This document shows positions 8,711 to 17,592 of a DNA stretch of 64,000 nucleotides, piece by piece. The DNA is from an uncultured Bacteroidota bacterium. GTDB taxonomy: Bacteria > Bacteroidota > Bacteroidia > Flavobacteriales > Flavobacteriaceae. The notes below the pieces were generated by a model. It was not told the DNA's origin, ran no database searches, and was given only the letters and a program-made list of their open reading frames with translations. Position numbers and translations under genes: made by a program. The stretch's first letter is position 1; every line of letters starts with the position of its first letter. The DNA is taken from assembly GCA_902616905.1 (NCBI GenBank), contig CACMUP010000003.1:56691-120690 (forward strand), written 5' to 3'.

Positions 8711-8884
8711 TTATTTATTGTCATTTCTTCTTTGTCTTAATGCAATAGCAAAAGCTAAAATTGTTACTGGCCAAAGGCCAACATAAATTCCTTCCATTTC
8801 GTTTCCAGTAAACCATAAAAAAATGGAATAAAGAAAGCTTAAAAAAGCTAACAAAATAGGATAATATTTTTCTAAAAAATTCAT
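8711..8884 (-). CDS. Small two-helix membrane protein (57 aa)
   Basis: Not recognised by family. MNFLEKYYPILLAFLSFLYS opens the first membrane segment (about 8-26), a short polar turn FTGNEMEG follows, then a second segment (GLWPVTILAFAIALRQ, about 35-50) and a basic, soluble tail RQRRNDNK. Codon use and an in-frame length of 58 codons without interruption support a real gene. Confidence 0.55.
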   Translation of the reverse strand: MNFLEKYYPILLAFLSFLYSIFLWFTGNEMEGIYVGLWPVTILAFAIALRQRRNDNK

Positions 8885-8979
8885 AATATTTAAATATAAA
8901 TAGTGTTCAAAATTTAATTTATACCACCAATATAACTTTTAACTACGGGATTCATTGCTTAAATTTTAGCTTGAAAACC

Positions 8980-9300
8980 CTAATTAACTTCTTCCAATAC
9001 TGTTAAATTTTCAATTTTATATAACTCTCTGAATTTTAAATTCATTGGTGAATCTAAAACTTTGTTACCTAATTCCTCCCAAGCATTTGTGTTTTCAAAT
9101 ACCTCAATTAATTTCCCAGTACTATTACTTTTATTTGTAAACCATTCAAATCCTACTATACCAGATTCTTTTAATTTAAAAAAAAGAGGGCACCGTTTGT
9201 TCCTTATAAAATTTTTAACATTATTAAAATTTTCTGATGTGTATGATACGTCAACCAAAACAGTTACATGATTGTTATTTTGATTTAACTGTTTGATCAT
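8980..9300 (-). CDS. Dimeric alpha-beta barrel (ABM-like) cytoplasmic protein
   Basis: 106 residues without a signal peptide. The pattern HVTVLVDVSY, KESGIVGFEWFTNK, GKLIEVFENTNAWEE, NKVLDSPMNLKFREL and ENLTVLEE follows the strand-helix-strand order of the antibiotic biosynthesis monooxygenase-like (ferredoxin-fold dimer) superfamily. No catalytic residue is obvious and such proteins have diverse roles. Several cassette genes further along share this fold class but are exported, unlike this one. Confidence 0.5.
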   Translation of the reverse strand: MIKQLNQNNNHVTVLVDVSYTSENFNNVKNFIRNKRCPLFFKLKESGIVGFEWFTNKSNSTGKLIEVFENTNAWEELGNKVLDSPMNLKFRELYKIENLTVLEEVN

Positions 9301-9443
9301 CTACAGTGTGTTTGAATTAATCGAATCATCATGGAATTCACTAACATTAAATATAAAAATATAAATCCAATAATTATAATAGTAGGCTCTTATTTTGTTT
9401 ATTGTATATTTAGTATGCAAAGAATTTAATAGTTGTGGTTAAA

Positions 9444-9572
9444 ATGCCTAACTTTGTTTTGACTAATGAAATCATTTTGAAAGAAAAATATTTTTTGATA
9501 TCACCGTATATAAATTTATTAGGTTGTGAATGGCTTATGAAATCTAGCGAAAAAAACATTTTAATATTTTAG
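9444..9572 (+). CDS. Mini-ORF with YFLI.PYIN..GC.WL motif (42 aa)
   Basis: Encodes MPNFVLTNEIILKEKYFLIS then PYINLLGCEWLMKSSEKNIL and two more residues. A second short ORF at 15,691-15,768 on the same strand encodes a clearly similar peptide (LYFLITPYINYKGCGWLIKQ). The conserved peptide between two copies with diverged DNA argues for coding capacity, now or formerly. It might also be a shared fragment of a larger lost gene. Function unknown. Confidence 0.35.
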   Translation: MPNFVLTNEIILKEKYFLISPYINLLGCEWLMKSSEKNILIF

Positions 9573-10046
9573 AATTAAATGTTTTAACAATTATTAATTA
9601 CATATTAATAAGAGTTCATAAATATTCTCAAATTTTGTAAATCATTAAATAATTAAAAGAAAAAAAGGAGAGATAAGTGGTACTAATCTTCTTCCTAGCA
9701 CTCCAATCCCTGTTAATTAAAATAAACTAATTAATAATAAAAAAAATAGATTGTAAAATTGAGCTGTAAGTTAAAATTCAACATAAATCATTCTTTATTG
9801 TACAATTAATCATAACCTATTTTAAAATTTAAATTTCAAAATAAACAAATATCATGTCAATTCAATAAAATTGATATATCTAATAATTAGATATTGAAAA
9901 ATATTATATATCAAAATGAATAATAAGTCTTTCAATATAAAATAGTAGATATAACATGAATTTTAAAAATTTTTTAGAATAATAGGGTTTCATGACATAA
10001 AATTATTTTTAACGTAATATATTTGTGAACGATTTAAAAAAAAAAG
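9573..10046. other. Intergenic region without recognised genes
   Basis: Very AT-rich stretch between the mini-ORF and the Bax-inhibitor-like gene. I see no open frame with coding character, no tRNA-like fold and no clear repeat. The last 100 nt presumably hold the promoter of the gene at 10,047. Confidence 0.5.
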
Positions 10047-10784
10047 ATGAATAGACATCTATCATTAAGATCAGGTAATCCAGTCCTTTCTAGTAAAACT
10101 TTTTCAAATACAAATTTATCTGATAATCAGATGACTATTGAGGGAACTGTTAATAAAACAGCAATAAGTCTTTTACTTCTTGTAGGAACAGGATATTTTA
10201 CTTTTGATGTAATTAACCCTGTTTTATTGGTTGGTTGTGGAATTGGGGGATTTGTAACAGCAATTATTACTGTGTTTAAAAAACAGTGGGCTCCGATAAC
10301 TGTTCCTATATACGCATCTCTTGAAGGAGCTATGTTAGGAGGAATATCATACATGTATAATTCTTTATATAATGGAATAGTGACAAATGCAATACTTTTA
10401 ACATTAGCGATATTGTTTTCACTATTGATAGCATATAGATCAGGATACATAAAACCAACTGAAAATTTTAAACTTGGAGTATTTGCAGCAACCGGAGGAA
10501 TTGCTATAGTTTATTTTATAAATTTTATAATGAGTTTTTTTGGTTCAGGCATTAGTATTATAAATATCAATAATTCATCACCGTTAAGTATTGGATTTAG
10601 TTTAGTTGTGGTAATAATTGCTTCTCTAAATCTTGTCTTAGATTTCGATTTTATTGAGGAGGGTGCTGAAAAGGGTGCTCCAAAGTATATGGAATGGTAT
10701 GGTGCTTTTGGTTTGCTAGTTACACTAATATGGCTCTATTTAGAAATATTAAGATTGCTGGCAAAAATTAATTCAAGAAAGTAG
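10047..10784 (+). CDS. Bax inhibitor-1/YccA family membrane protein
   Basis: 245 residues. A soluble N-terminus (SLRSGNPVLSSKTF, with the SxNPxLxxxxF pattern of YccA-like proteins in Bacteroidota) precedes seven hydrophobic segments between about 35 and 240, with the FDFIEEGAEKGAPKYMEWYG region near the end that is highly conserved in the family. Inner membrane; homologues modulate FtsH-type proteolysis or ion leak. The only plus-strand ordinary gene in the left accessory region, so it may be a core gene surrounded by insertions. Confidence 0.93.
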   Translation: MNRHLSLRSGNPVLSSKTFSNTNLSDNQMTIEGTVNKTAISLLLLVGTGYFTFDVINPVLLVGCGIGGFVTAIITVFKKQWAPITVPIYASLEGAMLGGISYMYNSLYNGIVTNAILLTLAILFSLLIAYRSGYIKPTENFKLGVFAATGGIAIVYFINFIMSFFGSGISIININNSSPLSIGFSLVVVIIASLNLVLDFDFIEEGAEKGAPKYMEWYGAFGLLVTLIWLYLEILRLLAKINSRK

Positions 10785-10986
10785 CCTGAAAATTATTCTT
10801 TCTATTTTTAACTAAATTATAAAATTATACTAGTGTTTAATTAATCCTTTCTTTGTGATTTGGAAAATTATTTGCCTCTCGGGATGAAAATATCAAAAAC
10901 ATTAAACAGATATTCCATTTACATTTATAATATTAAATTTTAATAACGATTATATAACCTAACGTCTATATGAAAATCATTTAAGT

Positions 10987-11628
10987 CTACCAATCATCTT
11001 CGTATTTACTTTCCAACATATTTTCATGAATTAAGTTAAATATATATTTCCCATAATTTTCTAAATTTTTAGAATAATCTTTTATGTGAGATGGTATTGA
11101 TTCTATTAATAGTTGTTTTTTCTTTTTTGAAATAAGTATCCAATCTTTAGTTTTGACTTCATTTTTCCAAAAATAAACTTGTTCCGCGATAAATCCTGAA
11201 GTTGGACGCATTATTGCTAAATATGGACTTTGAGGGTTGCTTTTAGTTTTACCTGGAAATTCTCCTCTATTAAAATTAATTGTCATCTTATATCTTCCAT
11301 CTCTACATGATACATTAAAGGTATATCTATGTAAATACATAATTTCATCTGGATATTCAATTATTGCGTTGGGATACATTATTTTATTTTGATTTGGTAC
11401 AGGAATTTCTGTATTTGCTTTGATTATAATTTTATTTAATTTCGGATCATTAAATTGAATTATATCATCAGGAGATTTGAAAATATTATCTATGATAAAG
11501 TTTAATCTTGAAAAAATTTGATTTGCATTTAAACCATCAATTTTTTTAACGATACTTATTTCATTTGTGTCAACTTGTTGACCATACCCTATATAAGTAG
11601 CTAGAAATAAAATCAATAAATATTTCAT
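10987..11628 (-). CDS. Exported DUF4468-like protein
   Basis: 213 residues with a signal peptide (MKYLLILFLATYIGYGQ). The segment FSRLNFIIDNIFKSPDDII, then DPKLNKIIIKANTEI and HRYTFNVSCRDGRYKMTINF, follows the TBP-like fold described for DUF4468 proteins of Bacteroidota (a conserved Y.....V..KDGKYR pattern). Presumed periplasmic or outer-membrane associated; role unknown. Monocistronic as far as can be seen. Confidence 0.66.
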   Translation of the reverse strand: MKYLLILFLATYIGYGQQVDTNEISIVKKIDGLNANQIFSRLNFIIDNIFKSPDDIIQFNDPKLNKIIIKANTEIPVPNQNKIMYPNAIIEYPDEIMYLHRYTFNVSCRDGRYKMTINFNRGEFPGKTKSNPQSPYLAIMRPTSGFIAEQVYFWKNEVKTKDWILISKKKKQLLIESIPSHIKDYSKNLENYGKYIFNLIHENMLESKYEDDW

Positions 11629-11850
11629 CTTATAAATTTACTTACTGATCGAACTTTATCTATTATTAATATAATACATATAGAAAAAATAATCCAGCCT
11701 TAATCCAAATACCAGCTGCTATTAATAGTTTTTGAATCTTTTAAGATTACTCATGTTAATTGTAGAACACCATTTTAGTATCAAGCTAATTATTAATTGA
11801 AAATTACTCTTAACTATTGGATTAAATTATTTAAAGACCATCAAGTATTC

Positions 11851-11988
11851 TTATCCTGGTATATTACCAGATCCGTCACTAATACCGTTATAATCGTCTT
11901 TATTTTCTTTTTTATTTTTTGAATAAAAATAACCTATAAGTCCAATAATGATAAATAAAATTATTAATCCAAATATATTTTCATTCAT
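11851..11988 (-). CDS. Small single-helix membrane protein (45 aa)
   Basis: MNENIFGLIILFIIIGLIGY is a membrane helix, followed by FYSKNKKENKDDYNG and an acidic-polar tail ISDGSGNIPG. One uninterrupted 46-codon frame. No family recognised; comparable one-helix peptides occur at 20,081 and 28,975. Confidence 0.4.
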   Translation of the reverse strand: MNENIFGLIILFIIIGLIGYFYSKNKKENKDDYNGISDGSGNIPG

Positions 11989-12493
11989 ATTTTAAAGATA
12001 CAAATTGTGTAGATTACAAATTAATTGAACAAAAATAAAGTTTACATTACATAAGAAGAAGTTCAGCAGCATTTAAATAACAGAAGTTATTTTAAGCTTT
12101 GGAGATATCATGAATGAATGGCATGTATATCTTGATATGAAGTTTTAAGTATTTAAATAAGATGGAAATTTTGAACTATTCAGCGAAGTAAGGATGCTTT
12201 CCACTGAAACCTTATCTTGATATTTTTCAATAGCAACCCTATTTACATAACTACGAGTAAAATTTACATATCCACAAAACAACATTAAAATATATTTTCT
12301 AGTATAATATATATTTTTATTGCAACCTATTTTAGTAGGAAACTTTAAATTACTGAAATGGGAAATTTGATATTTTTAACTCTTTTGTGTCCAGTACTTC
12401 ATCTCTAGGCATCAATAAATAAAAATTATTTATATTATAAGAAGAGGATTAAAATTTCCTAGTTTTTATGAAGTGGTAATATTTCTTATATCA
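11989..12493. other. Intergenic region, weak ORFs only
   Basis: Contains one 46-codon minus-strand frame (12,145-12,285, beginning MLFCGYVNFTRSYVNRVAIE) with no relatives that I recognise and no clear ribosome-binding context. Otherwise AT-rich noncoding sequence. No repeat copy of the cassette type was found here. Confidence 0.4.
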
Positions 12494-13420
12494 TTACTGC
12501 ATATATCCTGGGAAAATTCCTTCTTTGGTAATATAAGTTCCTACTGAGCCTACTAAAGCTTTTTTCGATGATAAATTCATAAATTTTCGAATTGAGTAAG
12601 TTGAATTTAAACCAGTACAGTGAGCACCTACAAAGTATTGTACACCAAATTCTTTCATCTTTTGCGCAGTCCATTTTAGCTTATCCTGCCTAAGATTCAA
12701 TAAATGAAAACCTCCAATAATTTTATAAATAGGTCTATTCGGGATAATATCTTTTATATATGTTAGTGTATTAATAAGGCCTGCATGTCCACAACCACTT
12801 ACTAGTACAATTCCATTTTCTGTATCAAAAAAAAGAGATTGGTCTTCAGGTATTGTGTCTTCAACTAATTTCCCATTTGAATCAACTATGTTTCCTAATT
12901 CACTCCAATTTTTTTCATCATATTTTCTTGGAATTTGACCAGTAGTCCACAAACCTTTTATTATTTGTGATGGATTTATATGAGTTATAAATCTAACACC
13001 TAATGATTCAAGTAAGTACTTATTTTTTAGAATATAGTGACTTATTCCACTTGAATTAGGTCTTGAGTAAAAAATACCTTTTCCAGTATGTGCTTTTGAG
13101 AAAGAATTTGGAAAGTTTTTTTTTAAAGTTATTAATCCACCAGTATGATCTTTATGATTATGACTTAAAAATACATTTTCAATACTATCAAGACTAATAT
13201 TTAATTCACTCGCATTTTGAAGTACTGTTTTTTCTCTTGAACCAGTGTCAAACAGAACTCTTTGACCGTCTGCTTCAATTATTGCTGAAAAACCCCATTC
13301 TCCTATGTGGGTGTCTGAAAGCATAGTTGAGAGTATAGTAATTTTGAAATCTTCTATTTTCGAATGTTGTGAAAAACAAATCAAGGTACCAAAAAGAAAA
13401 AAGAAAGTTAGATTTTTCAT
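12494..13420 (-). CDS. Exported MBL-fold metallohydrolase
   Basis: 308 residues with a signal peptide (MKNLTFFFLFGTLICFSQ). The metallo-beta-lactamase zinc motif is HNHKDHTGG (about 92-100), with an upstream FDTGS and downstream SGCGHAGLINTL (about 205) and GAHCTG (about 272) supplying further ligands. The GCGHAG block is characteristic of the subgroup annotated as 7,8-dihydropterin-6-methyl-4-aminobenzene 5'-phosphate synthase-like; substrate not assignable. Follows the cupin gene by 11 nt and so probably shares its transcript. Confidence 0.86.
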   Translation of the reverse strand: MKNLTFFFLFGTLICFSQHSKIEDFKITILSTMLSDTHIGEWGFSAIIEADGQRVLFDTGSREKTVLQNASELNISLDSIENVFLSHNHKDHTGGLITLKKNFPNSFSKAHTGKGIFYSRPNSSGISHYILKNKYLLESLGVRFITHINPSQIIKGLWTTGQIPRKYDEKNWSELGNIVDSNGKLVEDTIPEDQSLFFDTENGIVLVSGCGHAGLINTLTYIKDIIPNRPIYKIIGGFHLLNLRQDKLKWTAQKMKEFGVQYFVGAHCTGLNSTYSIRKFMNLSSKKALVGSVGTYITKEGIFPGYMQ

Positions 13421-13431
13421 TATTTATCCAT

Positions 13432-13791
13432 TTATATTTTGGGGTAGTAAAACTTTGTAAAATCAGTAGTTTTTTCTCCTGTATGTTTTATTCCTAATGG
13501 TTCAAAAAGTAAAATCCAGGTTTCTTCATCAGCTCTTGGGCGATGTTCAACTCCTTTTGGAACAACAAGTAAATCACCGGATGACAATTCAACTGTTTTA
13601 TCTCGAAAATCTATGATCAATTTCCCTTTTATAACATGAAAAAGTTCATCCTCTTCCTTGTGACTGTGCCAAACAAAGTCACCTTCTACTTTAGCTATCA
13701 AAACTTGTTGTCCATTAAGTTCAGCAATACTGTGTGGACTCCATTTTTCATTAAACACCTCGTATTTATCATAAAGATTTATTGCTTCCAT
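13432..13791 (-). CDS. Cupin-domain protein
   Basis: 119 residues, no signal peptide. Cupin motif 1 appears as WHSHKEEDELFHVIKGKLII (H.H....E) and motif 2 as LVVPKGVEHRP with the last His; a metal site is therefore plausible. Small cupins of this type ("cupin 2") bind diverse small molecules. Lies directly upstream of the MBL hydrolase gene on the same strand, 26 nt after the SnoaL-like gene, suggesting one operon. Confidence 0.87.
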   Translation of the reverse strand: MEAINLYDKYEVFNEKWSPHSIAELNGQQVLIAKVEGDFVWHSHKEEDELFHVIKGKLIIDFRDKTVELSSGDLLVVPKGVEHRPRADEETWILLFEPLGIKHTGEKTTDFTKFYYPKI

Positions 13792-13817
13792 TGGTTATCG
13801 ATCTTGATTATTTCTTC

Positions 13818-14336
13818 TTAAAATTCGTAATTATTTTTTGTCCTAACTAAAGAGGATGCAGACAAAAGCAAATCAGTATATTCAGTAGTAGAGGAGACTA
13901 AACCTTCCTCATTTATTTCATATATATACACATATTTATTATTGTATGTGTCATATAAAGCTTCACTTTCACCATGCCAAATAACTGCAGCACCTGAGTC
14001 ATTAGCAATTATTTTATCGAAATTGAATTTTAACCCATCCGGTATTGTTGCTAGATCAGGGGTAAGGAATTCATTTATAAAAGAATCATATCCCTCATAT
14101 GTTCTTGATAATGGCTTACCATAATTCCATTTTAATGTTCCGGATAAGATAAATTTAAAATCTTCACTAATAGTATTTTGAAAGGAATCCTTATCTCCGG
14201 AAGAGATATATTCAAAATTTTTAAGTATAAATTTTTCAGAAATTTCTGTTTTCAATTCCTTTTCACTTTTGTGAGTAGAGTTTTGACAAGAATTTATAAT
14301 TAAAATTAACACTATTGAAAGTAGAAAATTTTTCAT
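13818..14336 (-). CDS. SnoaL/NTF2-like lipoprotein
   Basis: From the ATG at 14,336 the product starts MKNFLLSIVLILIINSCQNS, a lipoprotein signal with the Cys after NS. The rest (FEYISSGDKDSFQNTISEDF, RTYEGYDSFINEFL, GLKFNFDKIIANDSGAAVIW) matches the SnoaL-like/NTF2-fold pattern. The frame is open upstream to an ATG at 14,417 and those 27 codons encode another hydrophobic peptide (LIISLICVLGGSYIIIL) like one at 29,118; I prefer the internal start because of the lipobox. Upstream gene of the cupin and MBL pair. Confidence 0.72.
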   Translation of the reverse strand: MKNFLLSIVLILIINSCQNSTHKSEKELKTEISEKFILKNFEYISSGDKDSFQNTISEDFKFILSGTLKWNYGKPLSRTYEGYDSFINEFLTPDLATIPDGLKFNFDKIIANDSGAAVIWHGESEALYDTYNNKYVYIYEINEEGLVSSTTEYTDLLLSASSLVRTKNNYEF

Positions 14337-14496
14337 CTTTTTATTCATTTCGCTTAAAATAATTATATAGCTACCACCAAGAACACAAATTAGAGATATA
14401 ATTAAATTATTCTCCATATGCCAAAAATAAGATTTTACCCAATCATTTTACATAGCTTATATATATTTTATTCCGTAAAATAAAATTCCAAAACTT

Positions 14497-15219
14497 TTAT
14501 AAAATATAGAAAATCAATCCGATTTTTATAGATCTTAAATTAAATGATCTACCAGAATATTGGTTGTATAAGTTTTTCATAATTTGATTCAAACTATAAG
14601 AGAAATAAAAATTTAAAACATTATATCCAAAACTTAAATACAACTCCTTATTCCAATTATTAACTTCATTAGAAATGTTTTTTATATTGCCAGTAACATA
14701 TTTTACTTTCGTAAGAAAATTTCTTTGAAATTTAAGCCCTGTGTAAACTCTCTCGAATTGATGATCACCATGTGGGTGATTTCTCAATCTTAAAGAAATG
14801 GGAAATTCAATGAAATTAAAAGATAATTTAGATTTTTGATTAAGGGTATAATTTACAATAAATATTGTGCTTCCATCATTAACATTAAAACTTACTAGAT
14901 TAGAATTATAATTTTGAAAAGAATACCCTAAACCTAAACCAATTGCTAATTTTCGTGAAGAAATTAACGGAAAGTCTCTTACAAAACCAATTTGAAAATG
15001 TTTTGAAATTCCTTGACGTTTAAATTTTTCTTGTTCACTATTAAGAAGTATAAAAGATGAACCGAAATAAATTTTATCTTTTCGATAAAATGTTGTGTCA
15101 TTATCTTTTGATTTCTCTTGTCCCAAAATATTGGAACAAGTTAGAAGTACTATTAAAATATAATTTATTTTAAATTCTACCCAAACCAACCCACAAAAAT
15201 CACAAAGTTTCTCTTTCAT
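14497..15219 (-). CDS. Outer-membrane beta-barrel protein (PorT-like)
   Basis: 240 residues. A hydrophobic segment (INYILIVLLTCSNILGQ, about 19-36) acts as a signal peptide after an atypical N-terminal extension, so the true start may be internal. The body shows alternating beta strands with turns (LAIGLGLGYSFQNYNSN, LSFNFIEFPISLRLRNH, GLKFQRNFLTKV, LYLSFGYNVLNFYFSYSL) and ends SIKIGLIFYIL, as in eight-stranded outer-membrane barrels. PFS.RLRN-type motif is seen in the PorT family. Ligand unknown. Confidence 0.62.
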   Translation of the reverse strand: MKEKLCDFCGLVWVEFKINYILIVLLTCSNILGQEKSKDNDTTFYRKDKIYFGSSFILLNSEQEKFKRQGISKHFQIGFVRDFPLISSRKLAIGLGLGYSFQNYNSNLVSFNVNDGSTIFIVNYTLNQKSKLSFNFIEFPISLRLRNHPHGDHQFERVYTGLKFQRNFLTKVKYVTGNIKNISNEVNNWNKELYLSFGYNVLNFYFSYSLNQIMKNLYNQYSGRSFNLRSIKIGLIFYIL

Positions 15220-15270
15220 AAAGCTAAAATAACAAATGGGACAATAACCTATAAATTTTGGACTTACCCA

Positions 15271-15310
15271 TTAAGAGGATGGATTTGAGATTCCCGAACT
15301 TAATAAAGAG
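15271..15310 (+). repeat. Integrase 3'-end stump, copy R-1
   Basis: TTAAGAGGAT then a 4-bp GGAT duplication then TTGAGATTCCCGAACTTAAT, closely matching the end of the recombinase gene at 25,911-25,947 (LRGLEIPELNEE). The match reaches left of the core repeat, so this is a stump of an integrase gene rather than an internal cassette boundary. Leftmost copy found. Confidence 0.6.
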
Positions 15311-15400
15311 TATACAAGCTGGTATAAAAAAGTGGGGAAAAATTGATATTTTCTTTTTCATAGCAATTGACCCCACAATAACCAAAATCAAATAAAAACA

Positions 15401-15479
15401 AAAAAAGGGAATGTGAAGTGTAGTTTGTTATCAATCAGACATTTTCCATTTCATTAAACAAACTGACATTCCCTTTTTT
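15401..15479. ncRNA. Long imperfect inverted repeat, possible structured RNA or terminator
   Basis: AAAAAAGGGAATGT (15,401-15,414) pairs perfectly with 15,466-15,479, and AGTTTGTT (15,422-15,429) with AACAAACT (15,457-15,464); a short bulge separates the two stems and the loop is about 27 nt. Run of six T follows in either orientation, so a bidirectional terminator is possible, but the length and two-tier stem are unusual. No gene directly abuts it. Confidence 0.5.
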
Positions 15480-15690
15480 GCCCTTGCAAATATCATTTTT
15501 AAATGATATTAAATCAGTTAATCAAAATACTATCTAACTATTGTTGTATAGACAAATGTTATTGTAAATAAAACAACAAACATTTTTCCTCTAATAAATC
15601 TATAAAGTACGATTAAGACTCTTAGGTTAATAAATTACATAAAAGTTAATTAACTGGAATTATATCACTAACTTTAAATAACTTAACAAT

Positions 15691-15768
15691 ATGAAAACTT
15701 GCAAATTATACTTTTTAATTACGCCATACATAAACTATAAGGGATGTGGTTGGCTGATTAAGCAATAA
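15691..15768 (+). CDS. Mini-ORF with YFLI.PYIN..GC.WL motif (25 aa)
   Basis: Encodes MKTCKLYFLITPYINYKGCG followed by WLIKQ. It shares the pattern YFLI(S/T)PYIN-x-x-GC-x-WL-x-K with the 42-residue frame at 9,444 on the same strand, while flanking DNA is different. Either a microprotein family or two fragments of one lost gene. Confidence 0.35.
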   Translation: MKTCKLYFLITPYINYKGCGWLIKQ

Positions 15769-15925
15769 ATAATTTACTTAGGAAAACAAAAATTTAATTT
15801 TTTTTTACTGAGGATTTGAATTGTATTTATAGTTGTACAAGTACCCCCTCAACAGGAGAGGGTTTGTATGGTATATAATAGGATCAATTAAAATTTAAAA
15901 TATCTGTTATTCTAACATCCTTTAT

Positions 15926-16576
15926 TTAAATCACCTCACCTCTGCTTTGAAAATACTCTGTTATGTCTTTAATATGTTTCTCCTGAAAATTTTTATGCAT
16001 TAGTAAAAGACCATCTGTTTTAGTACCAGTTAATCCAATCCAATGTGTTGCTCCTGTTGGTCTACTAACATCACATGTTCCCATAGCTACAGTTCTATTT
16101 TTAAATTCAGAATTACTTGTTTTCTTAACTATTACTTGGTGCGCTTTCGCATAACTAGTAAGGCCTTTTATAATTACGTCATAAACTAACCAATTATCTT
16201 GTTCGTCATTGCCTTGCTTCCAATCTAAAATTTTGCCACTGTAAGCTTTTCAAGAGTCATCAAGATGTGCCCTAAGACTTGACCAAAAGGCAGAGTTTTC
16301 ATAATCTTTTACGTTTCCATCTTCTCTTCCTCTATTTCCCTGTGGACACCACCATAATAGGCGTTGTGATCTTTCATCCGATCATTGCCACATTCTTTGT
16401 AATGCATAATCACTCCCTTTTTTAAACTTTGCATCTTTCATAAAACTTTCATTTAAATTGGAAACTGCATTACCATGTCCACCTTTAACACTAAGTTCAA
16501 CAGCAGTAAATGCATTTTGAGCGTTAGTTAAAAGTTAAGAAAGAAGAAAGATTGATGACAAAAAGAGTTTTTTCAT
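15926..16576 (-). pseudogene. Exported cassette protein gene with three in-frame stops
   Basis: The frame from ATG 16,576 to TAA 15,926 is exactly 217 codons with no net frameshift but contains three nonsense codons: TAA in the signal peptide (codon 14), TGA after ALQRMWQ and TGA after RAHLDDS. Ignoring these, it encodes a signal peptide (MKKLFLSSIFLLS-LLTNAQ) and a 190-residue body with FKKGSDYALQRMWQ, NSAFWSSLRAHLDD and ATHWIGLTGTKTDGLLLMHK, resembling the dimeric alpha-beta barrel-like exported proteins of neighbouring cassettes. The leader upstream (TTAACTATAAATCAATT) is the one shared by the live cassette genes. Confidence 0.7.
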
Positions 16577-16604
16577 TTCTAATTGATTTATAGTTAAAAG
16601 TTAC

Positions 16605-16655
16605 ATTATACAAATTAATCACTGAATATAATGAATAGGATATTTTGGTGATTTA
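16605..16655 (+). repeat. Cassette-boundary repeat R0
   Basis: ATTATACAAATTAATCACTG then AATATAATGAATAGGATATT and TTGGTGATTTAG; in the integrase frame this reads T-E-Y-N-E-stop-D-I-L-V-I-stop, a degenerate form of PELNEEDMPMI-stop. Lies directly upstream of the 15,926-16,576 pseudogene leader, the same position as in the other cassettes. Confidence 0.65.
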
Positions 16656-16817
16656 GAAATTAAATTACTTCAATTCCTATAGCTTGCTTTCCAGTCTCTT
16701 AATAAATACTAGATGATAGAAGAAAGGAAATATGATAAAAAAAAAAGTAAGCTTTAATATATTTAAAATTAAAAAACCTTAAGAAGATGAGGTAGCATAT
16801 TTATTTAGAATAAATTA

Positions 16818-16979
16818 CTATTTGTTAGACAAGTTTTTGAAATAAGGGTACTTTCTGTTAAAACCAACATCTTTAGGTTCTTGATCCCAAGTGACAGAAT
16901 ATTCGTAACCACAAATACATTTATTTACTTCGCAGCCACACGATAAAGAAAGTTGCTTTTTACGTTTGAAACTAATCAT
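16818..16979 (-). CDS. Small CxC protein, putative metal-binding (53 aa)
   Basis: MISFKRKKQLSLSCGCEVNK then CICGYEYSVTWDQEPKDVGF and a basic aromatic tail. The CGC...CIC cysteine pattern within 11 residues suggests a zinc or other metal knuckle. No signal peptide. Family not recognised; the intact 54-codon frame and strong cysteine pattern support a real gene. Confidence 0.5.
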   Translation of the reverse strand: MISFKRKKQLSLSCGCEVNKCICGYEYSVTWDQEPKDVGFNRKYPYFKNLSNK

Positions 16980-17187
16980 GGTTTCACCTTATTTTGTTTA
17001 ACTTTATAAATATACTGAATTAATACTTATTTTATAAAATTTTTCATAAGTTATTGTAATTATGGTATTTGATAAGATAATTATTTAATGTATATTATTA
17101 AAGTTTTTAGAAAAAGATTAAACAAAATGAAAACTTCAAAATTTTCACCTGCGATCTTAATTAATTTTTTAATACAGAATTCTGATT

Positions 17188-17592
17188 TTAAGCAAATCTA
17201 CCCAAAGACCAACCAATAGCTCCTCCCTGAATCGCACCCATAATTGCTGATATAAATATATCTGTTAGAGCAAATTGGATTGAAACAATGTTTGTTAAAG
17301 CCATAAATTGGAAGCCAAAAAAGGTAAAGGTTAGAGTTCCAAACCAAATTCCTGAAATTGATCCAGTTTTTAAATTTGTAATACCCATTTTATCAAAAGT
17401 TATAACCCATAAGGTTATCAATGCAGATGCACTAATTAATATAAATAAAGGGTCAGGCACTTCGTTTACAATACCTGGGAAAAGTTTACTTAATTCAGCT
17501 TGCTCAGGTTGATAGAATAATATTGTCGGTATTATGCTTGCAATTGACACTGATAGAAAGCAAGAAATAAACGCTATTAAGTATTTTTTCAT
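17188..17592 (-). CDS. Four-helix membrane protein of unknown function
   Basis: 134 residues: hydrophobic segments at about 4-26, 46-64, 78-98 and 106-130, the last Gly/Ala-rich (SAIMGAIQGGAIGWSLGRF). Polar link PEQAELSKLFPGIVNEVPD between the first two. Inner membrane, no enzymatic motif. Resembles small DUF1761-like membrane proteins only in topology, so I give no family. Confidence 0.6.
   Translation of the reverse strand: MKKYLIAFISCFLSVSIASIIPTILFYQPEQAELSKLFPGIVNEVPDPLFILISASALITLWVITFDKMGITNLKTGSISGIWFGTLTFTFFGFQFMALTNIVSIQFALTDIFISAIMGAIQGGAIGWSLGRFA

Noticed and set aside
12145..12285. 46-codon frame beginning MLFCGYVNF
   Set aside because: No ribosome-binding context or family; kept only as a note.
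12486..12674. 62-codon frame within the MBL hydrolase gene
   Set aside because: Same strand but different frame inside a well-supported gene.
15843..15866. CCCTC...GAGGG hairpin as terminator of the pseudogene
   Set aside because: Only a 5-bp stem and no T-tract on either strand, so I do not call it.
17101..17220. 30-codon plus-strand frame MKTSKFSPAILINFLIQ
   Set aside because: Faintly like IS3-type transposase starts, but it ends in the 3' part of the convergent gene, with no further support.
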